Source: Caballeronia telluris (GTDB lineage Bacteria; Pseudomonadota; Gammaproteobacteria; Burkholderiales; Burkholderiaceae). Taken from it: a stretch of DNA of 64,000 bases. Shown piece after piece: positions 8,581-16,590 of this stretch. A program made the translations under genes and the position numbers. The stretch's first letter is position 1. Each line of letters opens with the position of its first letter. The DNA lies in assembly GCF_001544495.1 (NCBI RefSeq), contig NZ_FCNZ02000003.1, forward strand, positions 62,001 through 126,000. The letters are read 5' to 3'. The notes below the pieces were generated by a model. The model worked only from the letters and a program-made list of their open reading frames with translations. It was not told the origin of the DNA and searched no databases.

Positions 8581-9600
8581 TCAGCGACGCGCCGCAGCCG
8601 CAGCGCCCTCGCGCTCGCGACTCTGCTCCTTGGCCGTGCGCCGCGCGCCCCAGCGTTGCGCGAGCACCGCGCAGACCATGAGCTGGATCTGGTGGAACAG
8701 CATCAGAGGGAGGACCACCGCGCCGACCGTATGGGACGCGAAGATCACCTTTGCCATCGGAATGCCGGACGCGAGGCTCTTCTTGGAGCCGCAGAAAATG
8801 ATGGTGATCTGGTCGGCGCGGCTGAAGCCAAGCCGCTTGCTGGCGAAGGCCGTGGCGAAGATCGCGAGCGCGAGCAGCACGATGTTGGCGGCGAGCAGCC
8901 CGGCGAGCGTCGCGAGGGACATCGAGTGCCAGATGCCTTCGTTGACGGCTTCGCTGAACGCCACGTAGACGACGAGCAGGATCGAGCCCTGGTCGACGAA
9001 CTTCAGCATGGCGCGATTGCGGTCGATCCATTTGCCGATCGCGGGGCGCAGCAATTGACCGGCGATGAACGGCACGAGCAGTTGCAGCACGATATTGCCG
9101 ACGGTATGCCAAGGCGAGCCCGTAGCCGCGCCGTGGTTATTGACGACCAGCCCGACGAGCGCCGGCGTGATGAAGATGCCGAGCAGGCTCGACGCCGACG
9201 CACTGCAGACGGCGGCGGGCACGTTGCCTTTTGCCATCGACGTGAACGCGATGGACGATTGCACCGTGGAGGGCAGCGTGCACAGAAAGAGAATGCCCAG
9301 GTAGAGCTCGGGCGTGACGAGCGGCGTGAGAACGGGCTTGAGCGCGAGGCCGAGCAGCGGGAACATCACGAACGTACTGAGCAGGACGACGAGATGCAGG
9401 CGCCAGTGCGTCGCGCCCGACACGATGGCTTCGCGCGAAAGCTTGGCGCCATGCAGGAAGAACAGCAGCCCGATGGCGACGTTGGTCAGCCAGTTGAAGC
9501 CGACCGCGATCGTGCCCCGGCAAGGCAGGAGGCTCGCCAGGATGACAGTGCCCACCAGGGCGAGCGTGAAGTTGTCGGGGAGAAATTTGGGACGCGCCAT
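8581..9600 (-). CDS. Bile acid:sodium symporter family protein (SBF-like)
   Basis: A 339-residue integral membrane protein with about nine or ten hydrophobic helices. It shows the SBF-like (YfeH/P7-type) blocks: GLLFFLHGAKLSREAI in the first third, LPSTVQSSIAFTSMAKGN at the crossing motif, and IIFCGSKKSLASGIPMA near the C-terminus. These correspond to the two broken helices of the sodium-binding site in the BASS family. Substrates in this branch are poorly defined (organic anions). I chose the ATG at 9600; a TTG 11 codons upstream is possible. The gene stands alone, with its own terminator at 8507-8527. Confidence 0.85.
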   Translation of the reverse strand: MARPKFLPDNFTLALVGTVILASLLPCRGTIAVGFNWLTNVAIGLLFFLHGAKLSREAIVSGATHWRLHLVVLLSTFVMFPLLGLALKPVLTPLVTPELYLGILFLCTLPSTVQSSIAFTSMAKGNVPAAVCSASASSLLGIFITPALVGLVVNNHGAATGSPWHTVGNIVLQLLVPFIAGQLLRPAIGKWIDRNRAMLKFVDQGSILLVVYVAFSEAVNEGIWHSMSLATLAGLLAANIVLLALAIFATAFASKRLGFSRADQITIIFCGSKKSLASGIPMAKVIFASHTVGAVVLPLMLFHQIQLMVCAVLAQRWGARRTAKEQSREREGAAAAARR

Positions 9601-10103
9601 CGGAATCTCGCACTCGAACGTGCTGGGTTGCAAAGCGAGCCTGAGTTCAGGTGCTCTGTGACGAACGTTGACGACTGGTGAACGTCAAGTCAGGAAAACC
9701 AGTATTTTCGCCCGACTGCGAGTCAATAGGCAAATCCATCTAAGTGTCGATGAGTGCCGGGCGGGCATGAGGCGGCTGCCGATCGGGCGAACTGTGCGCA
9801 AGCTTCGAGCCAGCCCGAACCGCGCTTCTCGTCACACAACTCAGCGTTTCCACTCACCCCAAAAACGGCAAAAAATCCAGTAGTAACATGGTGTTACAAC
9901 CATTGAGCAGGTCTAACACTTTTTGGCTCGACTCGCGAGGCGCGGCGCCATAAATTGTCCGTAGACCGGTTCAAGGGTGCGCGCGCGTATGGATGCGGTG
10001 CACCGCGATGCTCCGACAACGACCGGTCGCTTGCACGTCGACCTGCTTCTTCGGCCGCCGCGCAAGCCGAACGACGTCGGACACCCCGCAGTTCAGTTTC
10101 GAC
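9601..10103. other. Divergent intergenic region, 503 bp
   Basis: No convincing gene. It separates the symporter (minus) and a small exported protein (plus). The only structured element I see is a perfect 6-3-6 palindrome, GTAACA-TGG-TGTTAC, at 9883-9897, in an A/T-rich patch about 200 bp upstream of the plus-strand gene. It could be an operator. Confidence 0.4.
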
Positions 10104-10496
10104 ATGGCGCTCACAGGCTTACGGAAGACTACTCGATATTTAATCGCCATCGCGATCGGCTCGATTGCGGTGGCGGGATCGTTTGCGCTTGCCGGAACGC
10201 CCGACGGCGTGTGGCTCAAGTCGGGCAACGCCGACGAGCGCGCCGTGCTGGACCGCGATCTTGCGCGCAACGGCCCGCCGCAGCGCTACATGCAGGTCGG
10301 CGCGAGGGACGGCATGACGCCGATCAGCGCCGAAGTCCGCGGCGTGCCGCGCCCCGAGCAAAATACGCCGATGCGCGCCGCAGGATCGATCCGCGCGGAC
10401 ATTACCCGCTACAACGAAGAACGCGGCATGCCGCGGCCGCCCGGCCGTCCCGGCGACGACCCGCGTTCCGCCGCGACCTCGAACTACCGCAACTGA
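10104..10496 (+). CDS. Small exported protein of unknown function (130 aa)
   Basis: Function not recognised. The ATG at 10104 starts a 130-residue protein. Residues 1-12 are basic (MALTGLRKTTRY) and are followed by a hydrophobic stretch, LIAIAIGSIAVAGSFALA, which reads as a signal peptide or single anchor cleaved near residue 30. The mature part is polar and rich in Arg, Pro and Gly, with PRPPGRPGDDPRS near the end, suggesting a flexible periplasmic protein. The stop codon lies inside a 9-bp tandem repeat (10491-10517) that repeats the in-frame TGA. Confidence 0.6.
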   Translation: MALTGLRKTTRYLIAIAIGSIAVAGSFALAGTPDGVWLKSGNADERAVLDRDLARNGPPQRYMQVGARDGMTPISAEVRGVPRPEQNTPMRAAGSIRADITRYNEERGMPRPPGRPGDDPRSAATSNYRN

Positions 10497-10517
10497 AGCA
10501 ACTGAAGCAACTGAAGC
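10491..10517 (+). repeat. 9-bp tandem repeat carrying the stop codon
   Basis: Three perfect copies of aactgaagc span 10491-10517. The first copy includes the TGA stop of the upstream gene; each later copy supplies another in-frame TGA, so the gene ends in three consecutive in-frame stops. Confidence 0.85.
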
Positions 10518-11052
10518 AACCCCGCGATACGCGGTGATCGACGCCCGTCGATCGCGTCACGCTGCCGGCGCGCGCCGCGTCGAGAACGAAAAAATATGGG
10601 CCCGTCCATCTCTCCCGCTTCGGTGACGTAAGCGCGCCACAGTTGCGCGTTAAAACGTTCATAACGTTTCCCCTCTTTTTTGCGCGCACCGACAATTGCC
10701 GCCGGCGCGCGTCATGTCGTTTTCACGGACCGCGTGTGGCATCGAAAACGTCGCGATCGCCCGTGAAGCCTTGCGTCGCGGACACGACGGTGTGCCCGGC
10801 CGGTGATCGGCGGCACTCGCCGATGGCACGCGGACGAGCGTGATATCGGCGCGGACTATCCGAACCGCTATACCCGCAATAACCAAAAACATTTTTGACC
10901 GGAAAAATGATCCGTAAAGATGGTCCCGCTCCGAACGAGGCGCGAGCCCAGCGCGAACCCAATCCGAACTGAATCATTACGCCGGTCTGATGAGGCAAGC
11001 CATGAGTCTTGCCCGCCAACGCTTTAACTTTTGACAAACAACAGGAGAGTTC
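10497..11052. promoter_or_regulatory. 555-bp porin upstream region with a palindrome
   Basis: No gene is convincing here. At 10653-10669 there is a perfect palindrome, AAACGTT-CAT-AACGTTT, followed by a T-rich stretch; it may be an operator. A TTGACC box at 10895-10900 could be a -35 element for the porin, but its -10 is poor. The porin has a good ribosome-binding site (AGGAGAG) just upstream of its ATG. Confidence 0.4.
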
Positions 11053-12135
11053 ATGAAGCCAACCGTCAACCGTGCGCTGAAGGCAACGGTCAAGGCCACC
11101 GCAGTCGCCGCCCTATTCGGCTTCCTCGCCGCGGGGTCCGCGCAGGCGCAGTCCAGCGTTTCGCTATACGGTCAGGTCGACGAATGGGTGGGCGCAACCA
11201 AGTTCCCCGGCAGCGACCGCGCCTGGAACGTGAGCGGCGGCGGCATGTCGACGTCCTACTGGGGCTTCAAGGGCGCTGAAGACCTCGGCAACGGCTACAA
11301 GGCGATCTTCACTCTCGAAAGTTTCTTCCGCGCGCAGAACGGCCAGTACGGCCGCTTCACCGGCGACACCTTCTTCGCCCGTAACGCGTATGTTGGCATT
11401 CAGGCGCCCTACGGTACGTTCACCGCCGGCCGCCTGACGACGCAACTCTTCGTCTCGACGATTCTCTTCAACCCGTTCGTCGATTCGTACGTCTTCTCGC
11501 CGATGGTCTATCACGTGTTCCTCGGCCAGGGCACGTTCCCGACCTACACGACGGACCAGGGCGTCGTCGGCGACTCGGGCTGGAACAACTCGGTTCAGTA
11601 CACGACGCCCGACTTCAGCGGCCTGTCGGGCAGCGCGATGTACAGCTTCGGCAACCAGGCGGGCGACGGACGCTCGAAAAAGTGGAGCGCGCAGTTCCTG
11701 TACTTCCACGGCCCGTTCGCGGCGACCGGCGTCTATCAGTACGTGAACTACAACAACACGCCGGGCGACCTGTCGACGCTCGTCGCGGGCTACAAGAGCC
11801 AGAGCGTGGCGCAGGCCGGCGTCTCGTACGACCTCAAGTACGTGAAGTTCTTCGCGCAGTACATGTACACGAAGAACGACATCGAAACCGGCAGCTTCCA
11901 CGTCAATACGGGGCAGGGCGGCGTGACGGTGCCGCTCGGACCGGGCCTCGTGATGGCGTCGTATGCGTACTCGCGCAGCAATGGCGGTCTCGACCAGACG
12001 CACAAGAGCTGGGCGCTCGGCTACGACTACCCGCTCTCGAAGCGCACCGATGTCTACGCCGCGTACCTGAACGACAAGTACACGAGCCTCTCGTCGGGCA
12101 ACACATATGGCGTCGGCCTGCGCGCGAAGTTCTGA
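11053..12135 (+). CDS. Outer-membrane porin (Gram-negative OmpC-like family)
   Basis: A 360-residue trimeric-porin-type protein. A signal peptide with hydrophobic core VAALFGFLAAGSAQAQ ends at about residue 33, and the mature chain opens SSVSLYGQVDEWVG, the hallmark of Burkholderia general porins. Alternating aromatic beta strands follow, with EDLGNGYKAIFTLES and a final strand ending GVGLRAKF, whose terminal Phe is the outer-membrane assembly signal. It forms a diffusion channel for small hydrophilic solutes. It has a strong ribosome-binding site and its own terminator, so it is probably monocistronic and highly expressed. Confidence 0.93.
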   Translation: MKPTVNRALKATVKATAVAALFGFLAAGSAQAQSSVSLYGQVDEWVGATKFPGSDRAWNVSGGGMSTSYWGFKGAEDLGNGYKAIFTLESFFRAQNGQYGRFTGDTFFARNAYVGIQAPYGTFTAGRLTTQLFVSTILFNPFVDSYVFSPMVYHVFLGQGTFPTYTTDQGVVGDSGWNNSVQYTTPDFSGLSGSAMYSFGNQAGDGRSKKWSAQFLYFHGPFAATGVYQYVNYNNTPGDLSTLVAGYKSQSVAQAGVSYDLKYVKFFAQYMYTKNDIETGSFHVNTGQGGVTVPLGPGLVMASYAYSRSNGGLDQTHKSWALGYDYPLSKRTDVYAAYLNDKYTSLSSGNTYGVGLRAKF

Positions 12136-12155
12136 GCGTCGCGATGCATCAAACG

Positions 12156-12192
12156 AAAACGCCGCGTTCCCTCGGGAACGCGGCGTTTTTTT
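12156..12192 (+). terminator. Strong rho-independent terminator of the porin gene
   Basis: A 15-bp perfect stem (12156-12170 with 12175-12189) has a CTCG loop and runs into an uninterrupted T tract. It lies 20 bp after the porin stop and between convergent genes, so it may act in both directions. Confidence 0.9.
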
Positions 12193-12219
12193 TGTGTGCG
12201 CCGTGATTGCCGGTGGCGG

Positions 12220-13182
12220 TCAGATCAACCCGAGCCGCGCCCGCGCTTCGTCGTATTCGTGCTTGAGCCGCGCGACCAGTTCCGCGACGCTCGGCACGTC
12301 GTTCATCAGCCCGACGCCCTGGCCCGCACCCCAGATGTCCTTCCACGCCTTCGCCTTGCTCGAACCGTCGCCGAAGTTCATTGCGTTCTTGTCCGATTGC
12401 GGCAGCGCTTCGGGGTCGAGGCCCGCGTTCACGATGCTCTGGCGAATGTAATTGCCGTGTATGCCGGTGAAGAGGTTGGTGTAGATGATGTCGGCGGCGC
12501 TCGAATCGACGATCGCGCTCTTGTAGCCTTCGTGCGCGTGGGCTTCCTGCGTCGCGATGAAGCGCGTGCCCATGTACGCGAGGTCCGCGCCCATTGCCTG
12601 CGCGGCGAGGATCGAGCCGCCGTTCGCGATCGAGCCGGACAGCACGAGCGGGCCGTCGAAGATGCGCCGCACTTCGCCGACGAGCGCGAACGGCGACGTC
12701 GTGCCCGCATGTCCGCCCGCGCCGGCCGCGACCAGGATCAGTCCGTCGACGCCCGCCTCCAGCGCCTTCTGCGCGTGGCGGATATTGATGACGTCGTGCA
12801 GCACGATGCCGCCATAGCTATGCACGGCGTCGATCATCTCCTTGATGGGCGCGCGCAGGCTCGTGATGAAGACCGGCACCTTGTGCTCGACACACACGCG
12901 CACGTCCTGTTCGAGCCGCGCATTCGACTGATGAACGATCTGGTTCACCGCGATCGGGCCTATCACGGCATCGGGGTTCGCGGCCTTGTGCTCGGCGAGC
13001 GACGCCTGTATCTGCGTGAGCCATTCGCCGAGCAACTCGGCTGGCCGCGCGTTCAACGCGGGAAACGAGCCGACGATGCCCGCCTTGCACTGCGCGAGAA
13101 CGAGTTCGGGATAGCTGACGATGAACATCGGCGAGGCCACGACGGGCAGCGCGAGATGTTGCAGGACGGCGGGCAATGCCAT
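12220..13182 (-). CDS. Nitronate monooxygenase / 2-nitropropane dioxygenase family flavoprotein
   Basis: A 320-residue FMN-dependent TIM barrel. The N-terminus, PVVASPMFIVSYPELVLAQCKAG in part, is the family entry motif; AAGAGGHAGTTSPFAL (about residues 151-166) carries the active-site His of the class; SGSIANGGSILAAQAMGADLAYMGTRF in part is the phosphate-binding region. These enzymes oxidise nitronates, or act as related NAD(P)H:flavin oxidoreductases; which applies here is not decided. The gene stands alone, convergent with the porin. Confidence 0.88.
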   Translation of the reverse strand: MALPAVLQHLALPVVASPMFIVSYPELVLAQCKAGIVGSFPALNARPAELLGEWLTQIQASLAEHKAANPDAVIGPIAVNQIVHQSNARLEQDVRVCVEHKVPVFITSLRAPIKEMIDAVHSYGGIVLHDVINIRHAQKALEAGVDGLILVAAGAGGHAGTTSPFALVGEVRRIFDGPLVLSGSIANGGSILAAQAMGADLAYMGTRFIATQEAHAHEGYKSAIVDSSAADIIYTNLFTGIHGNYIRQSIVNAGLDPEALPQSDKNAMNFGDGSSKAKAWKDIWGAGQGVGLMNDVPSVAELVARLKHEYDEARARLGLI

Positions 13183-13463
13183 GATGTGAGTCTCCTGATC
13201 GGGCGTGCGATGCCTGGTCGATGAATTCTAGGGGGCGGGCGGCAGGCTTCGCACGAAATAATTTCGAGAAACGAGCGCCCGCTGCGGACGGCATCTGCGG
13301 ATATTTAGCACGATCGTTCTATTATAGGGGATTCGCTGGCAGCGCGATGTCAGGGTCGACCCCGAGGAACGCCTCGATTTCGCTGAAAGTCCCGCCCAGC
13401 AAGCGTCAGGCCGCGCGCGTCCCGCATACAATGGTTCGCACCCGTCACGACGAGATCGCCATC

Positions 13464-14354
13464 ATGCCCTTTACGGACTACCAGCCGTTTCGCGTCGACG
13501 CAGCCGGCGTCGATATTTTCGGGATGAAGGGCGGCAGCGGACCGCCGCTGTTGTTGCTGCACGGACATCCGCAGACGCACGAGATCTGGCACAAGTGCGC
13601 TTCGGAACTCGCGCAGCATTTCACCGTGATCGCGACCGATCTGCGCGGTTACGGCGCGTCGGCGAAACCGAAGAGCGATGACGGGCACACGCCGTATTCG
13701 AAGCGCGCAATGGCCGCCGATCAGGTCGCGGTGATGCGTCACTTCGGCTTCGAGCGCTTTCTCGTCTGCGCGCACGATCGCGGCGCGCGCGTCGCACATC
13801 GGATGGCGCTGGACTTTCCCCAAGCCGTCGATCGGCTGATGCTGCTCGACATCGCGCCGACCCTCGCGATGTACGAAGCCACCGACCGCGAATTCGCCAC
13901 TGCGTATTTCCACTGGTTCTTTCTGATCCAGCCGTCGCCGCTGCCCGAGCTTCTGATTGGCGGCAACACGGACGCGTACATCGAGCGCGTGATGGGCAGC
14001 CGCCACGCCGGGCTCAAGCCGTTCGCGCCGCACGCGTTGCAGGCGTATCGCGATGCGCTCGCGTCGCCCGGCGCGGTCTATGCGATGTGCGAGGACTACC
14101 GCGCGTCGGCGTCCATCGACCTCGAACACGATCGCGCCGATCTCGAACGCGGTCACAAGATCGCGTGTCCGTTGCGCGTGCTGTGGGGCGCGGAAGGCGT
14201 GATCGAACGCTGCTTCGATGCGCTGGAAGAATGGCGTCGCGTCGCGCGCGATGTGAGCGGACGCGCGCTGCCTTGCGGCCATTACATTCCCGAAGAAGAA
14301 CCTCAGGCGTTACTTGAAGAGATGTTGTCGTTCTTCAAAACAAGCGAGCGGTGA
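13464..14354 (+). CDS. Haloacetate (fluoroacetate) dehalogenase-type alpha/beta hydrolase
   Basis: A 296-residue alpha/beta hydrolase. Its residues line up with the characterised Rhodopseudomonas fluoroacetate dehalogenase: nucleophile D105, carboxylate-binding R106 and R109 (HDRGARVAHR), acid D129, halide pocket H150, W151 and Y212, and catalytic H273 (CGHYIPEE). In that family the nucleophile displaces halide from 2-haloacetates and water hydrolyses the ester to give glycolate. The spacing of these residues is offset by a constant 5, then 7, from the reference numbering as I recall it. The ATG at 13464 is chosen from family length. Standalone gene. Confidence 0.85.
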   Translation: MPFTDYQPFRVDAAGVDIFGMKGGSGPPLLLLHGHPQTHEIWHKCASELAQHFTVIATDLRGYGASAKPKSDDGHTPYSKRAMAADQVAVMRHFGFERFLVCAHDRGARVAHRMALDFPQAVDRLMLLDIAPTLAMYEATDREFATAYFHWFFLIQPSPLPELLIGGNTDAYIERVMGSRHAGLKPFAPHALQAYRDALASPGAVYAMCEDYRASASIDLEHDRADLERGHKIACPLRVLWGAEGVIERCFDALEEWRRVARDVSGRALPCGHYIPEEEPQALLEEMLSFFKTSER

Positions 14355-14489
14355 GGCGCATAGGACGCAGGAGAAGTTCGGTTATGTGCCGTACATGTAG
14401 CCGTTAAAAGTTTGTAGGGAAAGCACCGATGCAGGCTATTTTGGCGCGCGCTACGATGCAATCGACGCTGATCACGTCTATAAAATTAC

Positions 14490-14525
14490 GCCGCTTGTCG
14501 TAGCTGACAAGCGGCTTTCTTTTTG
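14490..14525 (+). terminator. Terminator-like hairpin downstream of the dehalogenase
   Basis: A perfect 10-bp stem, gccgcttgtc / gacaagcggc (14490-14499 with 14506-14515), with a 6-base loop, is followed by TTTCTTTTTG. It is oriented for the plus strand but lies 135 bp beyond the dehalogenase stop, leaving a long 3' region. Confidence 0.65.
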
Positions 14526-14539
14526 CTATTCCTCAAGCG

Positions 14540-15451
14540 CTAACGCGCGTGCACCATCCCTTCTTCCACCCGCACCGCGCCATTGCGCGCAAGTTCATCG
14601 ACGCACCGTTCGAGCAATGCACGCCGCTTGTCCTTTGCCACGAGCATGTCGGCGGCCGAGCGCATCGCACGCGCCGATTCGCACAGGTTCGACAGCGCAT
14701 CGAACGACATCGAGCGCGTCTCCATCAGCTTGAAGACGATCAGCACCTTCAGCGCGTTCTTCGCATTGCGCGCCGGGTCGGCCACGAGATAGTCGAGCCG
14801 CGACGACGCCGTTTCAAGCGCACGCGATACATCGCTGAACGGCGCACCGTGACCCGGGATGACCGCGCGCACATCGAGCCTCGCGATCAGGTCGAGCGCC
14901 GCACGCTGCTCGGCGAAACCGCTCTCGCCTTCGAGTTCCGGGAAGATCACGCCGAAGCCGTTCTCCCATAGCGCGTCGGCGCTGATGAGGATGCGTTCCT
15001 GCGCGCAATACAACATCAACGAATGCGGATCGTGACCGGGCGCACCGAACACCGACCAGTCGAAGCCGCCGAGCCGCAGCGTGTCGCCCGGCGCGATCGT
15101 GCCGGTGAAGTTAAAGCGCTCGCACGACTGACCGGTTGCGCGAAACGTCAGCGCTTCTTCGTCCCAGTGGCGCACGGCTTCGGCTTCGCTCGCGGGAATC
15201 AGCGTGCCGCACGGATACGCGGCCTGCAGCAGCGCATTGCCGCCGCAGTGATCTGAATGCAGATGCGTGTTCACGATCAGGTCGAGCCGGCGCGCACCGA
15301 GCACCTGCTCGACGAGCGCGCGCGTTTGCGGCGCGTGCGTGGCATAGCCGGTATCGACGATCGCGGCGCGTTCGTCGTCGACGAAAAGCACGTTGTTCGA
15401 CGACAGCCAGCCGCGTTCGAACACGCGCATCGACGCCGGAAAGGAGATCAT
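14540..15451 (-). CDS. MBL-fold metallo-hydrolase
   Basis: A 303-residue metallo-beta-lactamase-fold enzyme. The metal-binding motif THLHSDHCGG is near residues 61-70, the second His ligand is in FGAPGHDPHSLML, an Asp is in ISADALWENG, and the last His is in AVIPGHGAPF. The C-terminal 70 residues form a helical extension resembling those of LACTB2-type hydrolases. The substrate is unknown. Its ATG overlaps the stop of the DUF1289-MaoC gene by 4 bp, so it is third in a translationally coupled operon with that gene and a YbaK-type deacylase. Confidence 0.85.
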   Translation of the reverse strand: MISFPASMRVFERGWLSSNNVLFVDDERAAIVDTGYATHAPQTRALVEQVLGARRLDLIVNTHLHSDHCGGNALLQAAYPCGTLIPASEAEAVRHWDEEALTFRATGQSCERFNFTGTIAPGDTLRLGGFDWSVFGAPGHDPHSLMLYCAQERILISADALWENGFGVIFPELEGESGFAEQRAALDLIARLDVRAVIPGHGAPFSDVSRALETASSRLDYLVADPARNAKNALKVLIVFKLMETRSMSFDALSNLCESARAMRSAADMLVAKDKRRALLERCVDELARNGAVRVEEGMVHAR

Positions 15452-16056
15452 GCCGACGGCTCCTTCGGCATCACGACGATCGTCGCGCTTGCCTTCATCA
15501 CGAGTTCGCCGTGCTGGTTGCGCGCCTCGCCTTCGAGCGTCACGAGGTCGCCCTTGAGGCTCGCTTTCCACTTCGCATCGGTGACGTGCCAGCTCATCGC
15601 GAGCACGTCGTTTGCCTTGACCGCGCGCGTTAACTTGATGCCGAACTCCAGGCCGAGCGGCTGCGCGTCCTGCGAGAAGTGCGTGGCGAGCATCGCCATC
15701 ATGTGCGCGGTCGGCTGCGTGCCGGACGCGATCAGCGAACCGAAGCGGCTCGCCTCCGCGTAAGCCTCGTCGTGATGCAGCGGGTTCAGATCGTTGACGA
15801 GCGTCGCGAACGACTTGATCGAATCGGCCGGCAGCGCGAGCGTTGCCGTGAAGCGCTCGCCGATGCTGACGACCCGCGCGCCTTTGCGACGGCTCGCGCC
15901 ACGCGAGAGCACAGCGCGCTTCTGGGCGGCGTCGAACGCGGTCCAGTTCGCGATTTCGTCGATCGTGCGCCAGCAGCCTTCGCAGAAACCGGTGGCCGGA
16001 TTCATCCGGCACACGTCGATGCAGGGCGAGGGCGCGTCGTCGGCTGGCGTCGTCAT
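15448..16056 (-). CDS. DUF1289 - MaoC-like two-domain protein
   Basis: A 202-residue protein with two parts. Residues 10-60 are a DUF1289 domain with Cys at SPCIDVC, GFCEGCWRTIDEIANW, a small cysteine motif usually found alone. From about residue 65 the chain continues as a MaoC-like hot-dog dehydratase: ATLVNDLNPLHHDEAYA contains the usual D/N-x-N-P-x-H active site and RFGSLIASGTQPTAH the helix that follows. The MaoC family hydrates 2-enoyl-CoA. There is no stop or frameshift between the two. Overlaps of 4 bp on both sides couple it to the YbaK-type and MBL genes. Confidence 0.8.
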   Translation of the reverse strand: MTTPADDAPSPCIDVCRMNPATGFCEGCWRTIDEIANWTAFDAAQKRAVLSRGASRRKGARVVSIGERFTATLALPADSIKSFATLVNDLNPLHHDEAYAEASRFGSLIASGTQPTAHMMAMLATHFSQDAQPLGLEFGIKLTRAVKANDVLAMSWHVTDAKWKASLKGDLVTLEGEARNQHGELVMKASATIVVMPKEPSA

Positions 16057-16559
16057 GCAGGCTCGCGCAATGCGACGTCGGCGACGGGAGCGCCGGTGAG
16101 CGCGACCAGATCCTGCGGCGTGAGATTGAACACCGCGTGCGGATGGCCGGCCGCGGCCCAGAGGCTGTCGAGCGTGAGGAGGTCTTCGTCGATCAGCGTC
16201 ACGGGTTCTGTCGCGTGCCCGATCGGACACACGCCGCCGATCGCATAGCCCGTCTTCTCGCGCACGAACTTTGCGTCCGCGCGCGCGAGTTCGCCGACGC
16301 GCGCCGCGACCTTCTTTTCGTCGACACGATTTACGCCGCTCGCGATCACGAGCACGGGCGCGTCGTCTTCGCGGCGGCGAAACAGAATCGACTTCGCGAT
16401 CTGCGCGACCGAGCAGCCGAGCCCGGCCGCCGCTTCCGCCGAGGTCTTGCCGGTTTCCGGCAGCATCACGACGGGCATCGAATGGCCGCGCTCGCGCAAC
16501 AGGTGTGCGACGCGCCGTGCGGAATCGGGCAGCGCGTCGAGGTTCTGCATGTCGTTCAT
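16053..16559 (-). CDS. YbaK/ProX-like aminoacyl-tRNA deacylase
   Basis: A 168-residue protein of the YbaK/INS fold. It carries the invariant lysine in QIAKSILFRR (about K56), VNRVDEKKVAA, and the GYAIGGVCPIGH loop characteristic of the active site. The family hydrolyses mischarged aminoacyl-tRNAs (for example Cys- or Ala-tRNA-Pro) in trans. Whether this one is tRNA-specific cannot be told from sequence. It is first in a three-gene coupled operon with the DUF1289-MaoC protein and an MBL hydrolase, an unexpected neighbourhood for a tRNA editor. Confidence 0.85.
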   Translation of the reverse strand: MNDMQNLDALPDSARRVAHLLRERGHSMPVVMLPETGKTSAEAAAGLGCSVAQIAKSILFRRREDDAPVLVIASGVNRVDEKKVAARVGELARADAKFVREKTGYAIGGVCPIGHATEPVTLIDEDLLTLDSLWAAAGHPHAVFNLTPQDLVALTGAPVADVALREPA

Positions 16560-16590
16560 CTTGTTCTTTCCAAATGATTCAAACGCAAGT

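Noticed and set aside
8528..9112. A second minus-strand frame overlapping the symporter's 3' half
   Set aside because: It is out of frame with the conserved membrane protein and has no hydrophobic pattern.
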